Source: JAXGRD01 sp050946655
GTDB lineage: Bacteria > Bacillota > Clostridia > Peptostreptococcales > Anaerovoracaceae
NCBI GenBank assembly: GCA_050946655.1
Contig: JBMNVE010000001.1
Coordinates: 1 to 64,000, forward strand
DNA: 64,000 bases
Direction of reading: 5' to 3'
The notes beneath the pieces were generated by a model. That model made no database searches and had not been told where the DNA came from. It worked only from the letters and a program-made list of their open reading frames with translations. The position numbers and the translations under genes are program-made. Numbering within the stretch: the first letter of the stretch is position 1; each line of letters opens with the position of its first letter. Below are positions 32,776 through 40,836 of this stretch, piece after piece.

Positions 32776-33458
32776 TTCAATTTGTAGCCCTTACCGCGGA
32801 TGGTTTCAATGAATTTTTCATTCTTATCTCGCAATTTTTTTCGCAGATAACGAATATGTACGTCAACCGTTCTAGTCTCCCCCACATAGTCGATTCCCCA
32901 GACCTTATCCAAAAGCTCGTCTCGAGTAAAGGCATGTCCCCGGTTCTTTGCCAGGAAACCCAGTAACTCAAATTCCTTGAAGGTCAAATCCACCTTTTCC
33001 TTATCCACATACACTTCATGGCGACCGAAATTGATGGATAGATTATCGATGACGATTTCTTCCTCATCATCATAGTCCTCTTTGCCCAACTCATACCTAC
33101 GCAACACTGCCTTGATTCTTGCAATAAGTTCTCGCACACCGAAAGGCTTGGCGATGTAATCATCAGCACCCAGTTCCAGACCCAATACCTTATCGATTTC
33201 TTCCGATTTGGCCGTGAGCATGATGACCGGCGTTGTGATCCCTTCAGCTCGCAGTTCTTTACAAATTTCATAGCCGTCTTTCCCCGGGAGCATAATGTCA
33301 AGGAGGATAAGATCGGGCTTTTCTTTGTGGACCAAGGTGATCCCCAGCGTTCCGTCTTCCGCCTCTAAAGGCTCGTATCCATTGGCCTTCAGGTTATATG
33401 TTACCAGTTCTCTGATGTTTGGCTCGTCTTCTATAATCAGTATTTTTTTCATGCCCAT
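32772..33458 (-). CDS. phoP: PhoP/PhoB-type response regulator
   Basis: 228 residues. Receiver domain with acidic pocket IIEDEPN, phospho-acceptor Asp54 in LLDIMLPGKDG, Thr in VIMLTAKS and Lys in YIAKPFGVREL. The C-terminal winged helix is of OmpR/PhoB type (LTFKEFELLGFLAKNRGHAFTRDELLDKVWGIDYVGETRTVDVHIRYLRKKLRD). The start lies 6 bases after the NaPi stop; GGAGG in the end of that gene serves as SD at a longer than usual distance (about 11), and the in-frame ATG at 33452 is an alternative. Confidence 0.92.
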   Translation of the reverse strand: MGMKKILIIEDEPNIRELVTYNLKANGYEPLEAEDGTLGITLVHKEKPDLILLDIMLPGKDGYEICKELRAEGITTPVIMLTAKSEEIDKVLGLELGADDYIAKPFGVRELIARIKAVLRRYELGKEDYDDEEEIVIDNLSINFGRHEVYVDKEKVDLTFKEFELLGFLAKNRGHAFTRDELLDKVWGIDYVGETRTVDVHIRYLRKKLRDKNEKFIETIRGKGYKLK

Positions 33459-33464
33459 ATTATA

Positions 33465-35162
33465 TCATGCCTCCGTCAGTTCACCAAATTCTTCCTCCAA
33501 GCGCACATCATCCAAAATAGTTTCGGCAATGTTACGGCAACTGTCGCCGATCCTCTCAATGTTGTGGATCACATCTGTATAGATCACCGTAAAGGTTGGT
33601 GAACAAGTCTTGTCGTTGAGTCGTTGCATATGCTTCTTTCGCAGCCTGATCTCCAGGAGGTTCATTTCATCCTCCTGCTGCAAGACACGGTTGGCCAACA
33701 TCAGGTCCCGATTTTCAAAGGCATTCATGGTGGTGGTCAACATCTGGTTGGCATGGTCGAAACATTCATAGATTTCTGCGTATGCTTCGTCTGAAAAGAC
33801 AAATTTATTGTTTTGTTTTTCTTGGAACAGTTCCACGATATTCTTGCAATTATCGCCGATGTGTTCAATGTCACCGGCAACATGGAGCAATCCGGCCACA
33901 TTATCCGCCTGTCTATCCGTTGTCCCTTCTGCCGCCAGAATAGATGCCAGATATGCGGCGATCTTATCCTCCAGCATGTTGACCGAGTCTTCGATCTCCA
34001 TGACTTCCTTGGCCGCATTATTATCCCCTCCGATGAAAGCCTTCTTACTCTTAATGAGCATATCATGGGTAAAGCCCGCCAATCTCAGCAGTTCCTTAGA
34101 TGCTAGGTGAATGGCAAAAATCGGTCTGTCTACAATCTTCGTGTCCAGGAATACAGGCTCTCCGGGCAACCTTTCCAGGTCCTTTCCGGGTAGGATCTTA
34201 GTCACCATCTTTGCCAGCAGCCATACGAAGGGTATCCATATCAAGGTGTTAGTCAGGTTGAAGAATAGATGTGAGTTAGCGATCTGCCTTGCGATGACAT
34301 CCACCTCATTTCCTTTAGGGGATAGGAAGATGATGAAGCGGGCAATGTATGGGATAAACCAAATGAAGATTAGGGTCCCGGATAAGTTGAAGATTACGTG
34401 GGCGATAGCCGTCCTCTTGGCGTTGAGGGATGCACCGATGGATGCAAACACGGCAGTGATGGTGGTACCGATATTATCTCCGAAGAGGATGGGAAGAGCC
34501 CCCTCCAAGCCGATGATGCTGTGCATTCCGTCAGGCGTGGCCGTAGCCGCCAGGTTTTGCAACACGGCGATAGTCGCTGAACTGCTTTGCACCACAACAG
34601 TCATAAATGTCCCGATGACCACACCAAGTATGGGGACATCCTGTACTTGAAGCATCAGATCGGTAAATACCGAAGAAGAAGCAAGGGGCTTCATCACACC
34701 ACTCATGGTATTTATCCCCACAAAAAGAATGCCGAAGGCAAAGATCACCTGTCCTACCTGACTGATTTTTTCCCGATTCTTGATGAAGAAAAAAAGGATG
34801 AAACCGCTGAACACAAATATCCATGCATAGTCCCCGATCTTAAAGGCGATGAGCTGAGCCGTCACTGTGGTACCGATATTGGCCCCTAAGATGACGCTGA
34901 TGGCCTGAGGAAGTTTCATCAGGCCGGCGCTGACAAAGCCGATAATCATGACTGTAGTTGCCGATGAACTCTGCAATACTGCAGTAGTCACCGCACCTGC
35001 CATTATCCCCAGCACCGGGTTTCTCGTCAGCAAGGCGAGGATGTTCTTCATCTTTTCCCCGGCAACTTTCTGCAGTCCATCACTCATCAAATTCATCCCA
35101 TAAATAAACACTGCAAGACCGCCAAGCAGTGTAAATATGATCTGGAAGGTATCTCCGCTCAT
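33465..35162 (-). CDS. Na+/phosphate cotransporter with C-terminal PhoU domain
   Basis: 565 residues from MSGDTFQIIFTLLGGLAVFIYGMNLMSDGLQ. Two inverted membrane repeats carry the transporter signatures AVLQSSSATTVMIIGFV and VVVQSSSATIAVLQNL plus ILGANIGTT and LFGDNIGTT. From about residue 345 a cytoplasmic PhoU-like helical domain follows (IEDSVNMLEDKIAAYLA, VAGDIEHIGDNCKNIVELF). ATG at 35162 has SD AAGGAG; the frame extends 24 codons upstream without support. Phosphate import and, via the PhoU part, signalling to PhoR encoded two genes down is inferred. Confidence 0.93.
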   Translation of the reverse strand: MSGDTFQIIFTLLGGLAVFIYGMNLMSDGLQKVAGEKMKNILALLTRNPVLGIMAGAVTTAVLQSSSATTVMIIGFVSAGLMKLPQAISVILGANIGTTVTAQLIAFKIGDYAWIFVFSGFILFFFIKNREKISQVGQVIFAFGILFVGINTMSGVMKPLASSSVFTDLMLQVQDVPILGVVIGTFMTVVVQSSSATIAVLQNLAATATPDGMHSIIGLEGALPILFGDNIGTTITAVFASIGASLNAKRTAIAHVIFNLSGTLIFIWFIPYIARFIIFLSPKGNEVDVIARQIANSHLFFNLTNTLIWIPFVWLLAKMVTKILPGKDLERLPGEPVFLDTKIVDRPIFAIHLASKELLRLAGFTHDMLIKSKKAFIGGDNNAAKEVMEIEDSVNMLEDKIAAYLASILAAEGTTDRQADNVAGLLHVAGDIEHIGDNCKNIVELFQEKQNNKFVFSDEAYAEIYECFDHANQMLTTTMNAFENRDLMLANRVLQQEDEMNLLEIRLRKKHMQRLNDKTCSPTFTVIYTDVIHNIERIGDSCRNIAETILDDVRLEEEFGELTEA

Positions 35163-35239
35163 CACACTTCTCCTTTTGTTTACAAATATCCGGATATATC
35201 TGATACTATTATCCGGACCAGTAATCAAAAGCAAGAGAA

Positions 35240-35267
35240 TGTTAAGGTAATGTTAAATCTATGTTAA
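35240..35267 (-). promoter_or_regulatory. Pho-box-like triple direct repeat
   Basis: On the minus strand TTAACA occurs three times at exactly 11-bp intervals (35262-35267, 35251-35256, 35240-35245), with 5-base gaps. This is the layout of Gram-positive PhoP-binding sites (TTAACA-like, about 5-base gaps). A candidate promoter follows (TTGCTT, 17 bp, TAATAG). It lies upstream of the NaPi-phoP-phoR operon, consistent with autoregulation by PhoP. Confidence 0.7.
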
Positions 35268-36311
35268 TTATCCCATTAACACTTCTAACACATTCTTTAC
35301 ATCGGTTCCGAAGTCAGTGTCCAACGATATATTCCGCTTTTGGCCATGATCAGTAAAACTTGGGGGATCATAAGCGATGGTGAGAACCTCTGATGGCTCC
35401 GGTGATTCTTCTTCTATATCTTCCTCATGTAAATTTCCCGTGATTTCTTCATGGCGATTGATGACAGCCAGCATTTTATCTTCGACGGTATGCTCCGATT
35501 CTTTTGTTAAAAAACTGATATATTTTTCGTCCTGCTCTTCTTCCCCTGTGATAAACAAGAGCTTGTCGGCAATCTTCATGGCACAGATGGCGGACTCACT
35601 GATGCAATTACCGCAATCAAAAATAATGGCATCATATCTCCCCATGGCAAAAATGGTTGAAAAGAAAAGCCGGAAATCTTCCTCGGAAAGATCTTTAAGG
35701 GGATTTTTTCCGGAGCTTGGGGTGAATGCTTCGCCGCCAAAATCGTCGGACCTGAGAAACCCTTCTATGATGGCATACTTGCTTTCTTGCCCGGTGAGGA
35801 TATAATACAGATACTCCCTGATTCCCTTCTTTCCCGTTGATGAAAAGTAGCCACCGGCGGAATCAAAGGCTTCCATGGAAAGATAAAGGGTGTTCCATCC
35901 CCTGAACCGACGAAGTTCCTGGCATATGGCAAGGGCAACGGAGGTACACCCGCTACCTCCCCGGGAAGAGTGGACAGCCAATAAGAAAGCACCGGATTTA
36001 GGAGAATAGATCATCTTTCTGCCTGTCAGGCGGCTGTATGCGGACAGGATGCTCCCTGCAATATTCCTGGCACTATCGTATTTGTAATAGATATATTTTT
36101 CATCATCCACCTGGGCAAACTTTTCCGTGAGAAATACGGAGTTCTTTCCCCTCCTTCGCAAATCATCGAAAAGATGGATATCCGCCTCATCCCCGACATC
36201 TCCTTGCCCCAGAGATATAATAAAACCGGAATAATTTCGCTTTAAGGCTTCTCCCAGAGCATAACCGTAATCTTCATCACCCATCACGATCCGAACTTTT
36301 ATGCTTTCCAT
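35268..36311 (-). CDS. CpaE-like protein with degenerate P-loop
   Basis: 347 residues from MESIKVRIVMGDEDYGYALGEAL. The first 110 residues form a receiver-like fold as in CpaE. The MinD/ParA-type domain follows, but its Walker A reads HSSRGGSGCTS: the signature Lys is Arg117 and the catalytic Lys is Cys122, so ATP hydrolysis is doubtful. AIIFDCGNCIS is the Walker B-like region. CpaE proteins place the Tad machinery at the cell pole. The ATG at 36311 has SD GGGAGAGG; upstream in-frame ATGs lie in the promoter. Transcribed from operator-bearing promoter D. Confidence 0.7.
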   Translation of the reverse strand: MESIKVRIVMGDEDYGYALGEALKRNYSGFIISLGQGDVGDEADIHLFDDLRRRGKNSVFLTEKFAQVDDEKYIYYKYDSARNIAGSILSAYSRLTGRKMIYSPKSGAFLLAVHSSRGGSGCTSVALAICQELRRFRGWNTLYLSMEAFDSAGGYFSSTGKKGIREYLYYILTGQESKYAIIEGFLRSDDFGGEAFTPSSGKNPLKDLSEEDFRLFFSTIFAMGRYDAIIFDCGNCISESAICAMKIADKLLFITGEEEQDEKYISFLTKESEHTVEDKMLAVINRHEEITGNLHEEDIEEESPEPSEVLTIAYDPPSFTDHGQKRNISLDTDFGTDVKNVLEVLMG

Positions 36312-36322
36312 TTCCTCTCCCA

Positions 36323-36377
36323 AATAATTGTTAATATTTTCCATTTCCACCCTACCATATTTTCCATTTATTGTCAA
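36323..36377 (-). promoter_or_regulatory. cpaE-like gene promoter with GGAA-box operator (site D)
   Basis: On the minus strand TTGACA (36372-36377), 17 bp ATAAATGGAAAATATGG, weak -10 TAGGGT (36349-36354). Over the start region lies a 24-base block (36323-36346) identical to 21011-21034 in site A, containing ATGGAAAATATTAACAATTA. Confidence 0.65.
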
Positions 36378-36428
36378 TTTCTTTTTCCCTGTTATTTATG
36401 GTATGATGAATTCAGTTAAGGAGCTGCT

Positions 36429-37211
36429 ATGGATTTTCAAGTTATATTGAGCATTTTGATTCCCCTTCTGGGGACCACACTTGGCGCCGCCATGGTCTTT
36501 GTGATCCGGGGAGAGATAAAGCCTTGGATCGAAAAAATACTGCTGGGTTTTGCGGCGGGAGTGATGATCGCCGCATCCGTTTGGTCTCTGATTATCCCGG
36601 CCATTGAAATGGCGGAAAAAAACGGAGACATTCCCTGGCTCCCCGCTGCCGTAGGCTTTGCGCTGGGGATCGGCTTTTTGCTATTGCTGGATACGGTCGT
36701 CCCTCATCTCCATCCGGGAAGTAAAAAGCCTGAGGGACCCAAGTCGCCTTTCGGGAAATCCACCATGCTGATCTTTGCTGTGACCCTCCACAACATCCCC
36801 GAGGGCATGGCTGTTGGTGTAGCCTTTGCGGGGTATTTAACGGGAGATAGCAACATCACTTATGCCGGCGCTTTAGCCCTGGCCATCGGTATCGCCATTC
36901 AAAACGTTCCGGAAGGAGCGGTGATATCCACACCCCTTTTGGCACAGGGACTTAAAAGAGGTCGGTCCTTTTTCTACGGTTTTCTCTCCGGGGTAGTGGA
37001 GCCTCTTTTCGCCTTTGTGACTATCGCACTTACGGCTCTCATCGTCCCCGTGCTTCCCTATATCCTGTCTTTTTCTGCCGGTGCCATGATATATGTGGTG
37101 GTAGAGGAACTGATTCCCGACACACAAAAAGGGAAACACAGCAACATCGGCACTCTGGGCGTTGCCGCCGGTTTCCTTGTGATGATGATCTTGGATGTTG
37201 CCCTAGGTTAG
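36429..37211 (+). CDS. ZIP family metal transporter
   Basis: 260 residues with eight membrane helices. The two metal-binding helices are clear: HNIPEGMAVGVAFAG (helix IV) and QNVPEGAVISTPLL (helix V). A His-containing loop (VVPHLHPGSKKPEGP) lies between helices III and IV. It moves zinc or another divalent metal into the cytoplasm, ZupT-like. SD AAGGAG is 6 bases before the ATG; a candidate -10 TATGAT is at 36402-36407. It is divergent from the cpaE-like gene and overlaps the convergent AEC gene by 4 bases. Confidence 0.93.
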   Translation: MDFQVILSILIPLLGTTLGAAMVFVIRGEIKPWIEKILLGFAAGVMIAASVWSLIIPAIEMAEKNGDIPWLPAAVGFALGIGFLLLLDTVVPHLHPGSKKPEGPKSPFGKSTMLIFAVTLHNIPEGMAVGVAFAGYLTGDSNITYAGALALAIGIAIQNVPEGAVISTPLLAQGLKRGRSFFYGFLSGVVEPLFAFVTIALTALIVPVLPYILSFSAGAMIYVVVEELIPDTQKGKHSNIGTLGVAAGFLVMMILDVALG

Positions 37212-38140
37212 AACAGACTGATCCATACCGTAAAGATAGGTAGTGTAACGATAGAAAATAGCGTCGTCAACAATACTCCTTTTGTGGCGAATTCCACATC
37301 CCCCTTATAGAGCATGGAAAATATCGTGCTGCATGCAGCAACAGGCATGGCCATCTCAAGGACGATGACCTTTGCCATGAGCGAGGTTTCCCCTACCCAA
37401 TAAAAGATCACCAAAGCCGTAAGGGCGGGAACGACCAATAACTTGAGAAAAGAAAGGATGTAGATGCTCCCCTCTCCCACCAGCTCCTTCCATTTCATTC
37501 TTCCCAATTGAAGGCCGATGACGATCATACTGAGCGGCGTTGTTGCGTTGCCGATGATCTCGATGGATTTTCCCAAAAATCCCGGCAAGCGGATATCCAA
37601 AATAAACAAAAGGAACCCGATGAGAACACCGATCAGGCCGGGGCTTAGGAACTGCTTGATATCGGCTCTGACTTCCCTTCCGGCGGAAATCTGGAGAAGC
37701 ATGATCCCCAATGTGAACAGAAAAATATCTTGGACCATTTCCAGAATGGACGCGTAAAATAGGGCTTCTTTCCCCAAGATCGCCTTGGTTACCGGGATGC
37801 CCATAAATCCTGTATTGGCAAACAGCAGCATGAAAACAAAGAGGTATTCCCTTGCCTTGTTGAGGGCAAGCCACTTGGTGACCACCTTGCCCAATAGGAA
37901 GGCTACCAAGAACACCGCGATGATTGCAAGAAATATAAAGCCCGAGTCCCAGAGAATTTCTTCAGAAAAGGGGATCTGCATCCCGTTGATCACCAAGCAG
38001 GGCCATGTCACATTGGCTACTACAGAGTTGATGCCCTGAGTCTGGTGAACAGTGATGACTTCCTTTCTGCTCATGATGAGGCCGGGGATGATCATGATGA
38101 AAATCATGATCAATGATGTCAAACTTTCGATGGTTCCCAT
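37208..38140 (-). CDS. AEC family transporter (auxin efflux carrier type)
   Basis: 310 residues, about ten membrane helices in two five-helix halves. Family features include ANVTWPCLVINGMQIPFSE and FANTGFMGIPVTKAILGKEALFYASILEMVQDIFLFTLGIML in the first half, and MAMPVAACSTIFSMLYKGDVEFATKGVLLTTLFSIVTLPIFTVWI in the second. AEC proteins export or import small organic acids such as malate or malonate; the substrate is not readable. It starts 10 bases after the T-run of the ppdK terminator and has SD AGGAG, but no promoter fits in that gap, so it depends on read-through. Confidence 0.9.
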   Translation of the reverse strand: MGTIESLTSLIMIFIMIIPGLIMSRKEVITVHQTQGINSVVANVTWPCLVINGMQIPFSEEILWDSGFIFLAIIAVFLVAFLLGKVVTKWLALNKAREYLFVFMLLFANTGFMGIPVTKAILGKEALFYASILEMVQDIFLFTLGIMLLQISAGREVRADIKQFLSPGLIGVLIGFLLFILDIRLPGFLGKSIEIIGNATTPLSMIVIGLQLGRMKWKELVGEGSIYILSFLKLLVVPALTALVIFYWVGETSLMAKVIVLEMAMPVAACSTIFSMLYKGDVEFATKGVLLTTLFSIVTLPIFTVWISLF

Positions 38141-38149
38141 AATTCTCCT

Positions 38150-38180
38150 AAAAAAGAGTGCCGCGCTCCTGCGGCACTCT
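38150..38180 (-). terminator. Hairpin terminator between ppdK and the AEC gene
   Basis: On the minus strand AGAGTGCCGC-AGGAGC-GCGGCACTCT followed by T6, then AGGAG, the SD of the AEC gene. The 10-bp GC-rich stem is strong. Confidence 0.85.
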
Positions 38181-38197
38181 CTAAAATGATCAATCAG

Positions 38198-40831
38198 TTA
38201 GTTACCGGATTTTACTACTGCCTGTGCTGCTGCCAGCCTCGCGATGGGAACGCGGAATGGGGAGCAGGAGACGTAGTCCAGGCCGATCTTATAACAGTAT
38301 TCCACCGTTTTGGGATCTCCGCCGTGTTCGCCGCATATCCCCAATTTTATATTGGGTCTGGTGGCTTTCCCCTTATCAACGGCCATCTCTACCAGTTGAC
38401 CCACGCCCACTTGGTCAAGGGTCTGGAAGGGATCTTCTTCAAAGATCAGCTTATCCATGTACTCGGTAATGATATCCCCGGTATCGTCTCTACTGAAACC
38501 GAAGGTCATCTGGGTCAGGTCATTGGTACCGAAGGAGAAAAACTCAGCCTCTTTTGCGATCTCATCTGCGGTAAGAGCGGCTCTTGGTATCTCGATCATG
38601 GTGCCCACCGTGTAATCTACGGTGACCCCTTCTCTCTCAAATACCTTATCAATGGTGGAGACCACTGTTTTCTTCACGTTGGCCAATTCTGACTCCAGGC
38701 CCACCAACGGAATCATGATCTCCGGTATGATCTCCATACCCTTTTCTTTTTTCAGTTCGATGGCCGCCATAATAATGGCTTCCGCCTGCATCTCTGCGAT
38801 CTCAGGATAGGTCACTGCCAGTCTGCAGCCTCTGTGTCCCAGCATGGGGTTGAACTCGCTCAGGTCAGCCACCTTCTTCTTCAGTTTACCCGGATCCAAG
38901 CCATATTCATCTGCAAGAGACTTGATCTCGGAATCGGTGTGGGGAACGAACTCATGGAGAGGCGGATCTAGCAATCGAATGGTCACCGGTCGATCTTCCA
39001 TCACCTCGTAAATGCCCTTGAAGTCGCCCTTTTGATAGGGGAGCAACGCGGACAAAGCTTCTCTTCTCTCTTCCACTGTATCCGCAAGAATCATGCGGCG
39101 AATAGCCGATATCCTGCCATCTCCGAAGAACATATGCTCTGTACGACACAGACCGATCCCTTCCGCACCAAACTCCACAGCTTGTTTTGCATCCGCCGGA
39201 TTATCGGCATTGGTCCTTACCTTCAATGTCCTGATCTCATCAGCCCACTTCATGATGGTGCCGAAATCTCCCGATAGTTCCGGAGCCATGGTCTTGATCT
39301 CACCGTCATAGACCTCACCCTTGCCACCGTCCAGAGAGATGTAATCTCCTTCCTTGAGGATCCGATCTCCGATGGTCATAGTTTTTTCGGCTTCATCGAT
39401 CTTGATCTCCTGGCATCCGGATACACAGCACTTACCCATTCCTCTGGCCACTACAGCAGCATGGGATGTCATCCCGCCCCTTGCCGTAAGGATACCTTCG
39501 GCGGCTACCATTCCGGCCAGGTCCTCAGGAGAGGTTTCCAGCCTTACCAAAATCACGGTTTCCCCTTGTGCCGAAGCCTCTTTGGCTTCTCCGGCGGTGA
39601 AGTAGATTTTTCCCGTAGCGGCGCCGGGGGACGCAGGAAGTCCTTTTGCCAAGACTACTGCTTTTTTGATGGCATCATCGTCAAACTTGGGGTGAAGAAG
39701 TTGGTCGATCTGGGCAGGTTCCAATCTGGTGATTGCAGTTGCCTTATCGATAAGTCCTTCTTTCTCCATATCCACAGCGATCTTTACTGCCGCAGGAGCT
39801 GTCCTCTTTCCGTTTCTGGTCTGAAGCATGAAAAGTTTGTTTCTCTCTACCGTAAACTCCATGTCCTGCATGTCTTGGTAGTGGTTTTCCAGAAGATCGG
39901 ATATCCTTGTAAACTCCTTATACACTTCAGGAAAGGCTTCAGCCATTTTTTCGATAGGCTGGGGAGTCCTGATCCCCGCTACCACATCTTCTCCCTGAGC
40001 ATTGACCAAGAATTCTCCGAAGATTTTGTGTTCTCCGTCAGATGGGCTTCTGGTAAAGGCTACGCCGGTACCTGAAGTATCTCCCATGTTTCCGAATACC
40101 ATGGACTGAACGTTTACTGCCGTCCCCAAGTTGCTGGGAATACTGTTCAACTGTCTATAAAGTATAGCTCTTTCATTGTTCCAAGACCTGAATACCGCCA
40201 TAATAGCTTCCATCAGCTGGTCCTTGGGATCCATGGGGAAATCTCTTCCCATTTCTTCTTTCACCAATGCTTTGTAGGAAACAATGATATCCTTCAAGTC
40301 TTCCGTTTTTAGATCCACATCAGAATCGCAGCCCGCCTCTTCTTTCTTGGCGTCAAAGATGGCATCAAACTTGGCCTTGGGTATTTCCATTACCACATCG
40401 CCAAACATCTGAATGAACCTACGGTAGCTGTCATAGGCAAATCTTTCATTTTCCGTCAAATTTGCCAGTCCAACCACAGTTTCATCGTTGAGTCCCAGGT
40501 TCAAAATGGTGTCCATCATCCCAGGCATGGAGAACACAGCACCTGATCTTACGGAAACCAAAAGAGGATTCTCTACACTTCCGAATTTTTTTTCTGTCAC
40601 GCTTTCCAAGTCCGCCAACTTGCTGAAGATGTCTTCAACGATATCATCACCGATTTTTTGCCCTTCTTCATAGTAGCGGTTGCACGCCCCTGTGGTTACA
40701 GTAAACCCGAAGGGGACCGGGAGGCCGATCTTGGTCATTTCCGCCAGGTTTGCACCCTTTCCACCGAGAAGATTCTTCATCTCCTTGGAGCCTTCATTAA
40801 ATGAATAAACAAATTTTTCCATAGTATTCAC
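38198..40831 (-). CDS. ppdK: Pyruvate, phosphate dikinase
   Basis: 877 residues. The N-terminal nucleotide-binding part has LLGGKGANLAEMTKIGLPVPFGFTVTT and SVRSGAVFSMPGMMDTILNLG. The swivelling phospho-His domain has TARGGMTSHAAVVARGMGKCCVSG, with the catalytic His. The C-terminal PEP/pyruvate barrel contains GLCRTEHMFF, GHRGCRLAVTYPEI, FSFGTNDLTQMTFG and KLGICGEHGGDP with the catalytic Cys. It interconverts pyruvate, ATP and phosphate with PEP, AMP and pyrophosphate; common in anaerobes with pyrophosphate-linked glycolysis, although pfkA here appears ATP-dependent. Follows glyQS by 5 bases. Confidence 0.97.
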   Translation of the reverse strand: MNTMEKFVYSFNEGSKEMKNLLGGKGANLAEMTKIGLPVPFGFTVTTGACNRYYEEGQKIGDDIVEDIFSKLADLESVTEKKFGSVENPLLVSVRSGAVFSMPGMMDTILNLGLNDETVVGLANLTENERFAYDSYRRFIQMFGDVVMEIPKAKFDAIFDAKKEEAGCDSDVDLKTEDLKDIIVSYKALVKEEMGRDFPMDPKDQLMEAIMAVFRSWNNERAILYRQLNSIPSNLGTAVNVQSMVFGNMGDTSGTGVAFTRSPSDGEHKIFGEFLVNAQGEDVVAGIRTPQPIEKMAEAFPEVYKEFTRISDLLENHYQDMQDMEFTVERNKLFMLQTRNGKRTAPAAVKIAVDMEKEGLIDKATAITRLEPAQIDQLLHPKFDDDAIKKAVVLAKGLPASPGAATGKIYFTAGEAKEASAQGETVILVRLETSPEDLAGMVAAEGILTARGGMTSHAAVVARGMGKCCVSGCQEIKIDEAEKTMTIGDRILKEGDYISLDGGKGEVYDGEIKTMAPELSGDFGTIMKWADEIRTLKVRTNADNPADAKQAVEFGAEGIGLCRTEHMFFGDGRISAIRRMILADTVEERREALSALLPYQKGDFKGIYEVMEDRPVTIRLLDPPLHEFVPHTDSEIKSLADEYGLDPGKLKKKVADLSEFNPMLGHRGCRLAVTYPEIAEMQAEAIIMAAIELKKEKGMEIIPEIMIPLVGLESELANVKKTVVSTIDKVFEREGVTVDYTVGTMIEIPRAALTADEIAKEAEFFSFGTNDLTQMTFGFSRDDTGDIITEYMDKLIFEEDPFQTLDQVGVGQLVEMAVDKGKATRPNIKLGICGEHGGDPKTVEYCYKIGLDYVSCSPFRVPIARLAAAQAVVKSGN

Positions 40832-40836
40832 CCTCC

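Noticed and set aside
17813..36311. Pilus region as a recently acquired mobile island
   Set aside because: No integrase, transposase, attachment repeats or tRNA edge was found, and ordinary chromosomal genes are interleaved with it.
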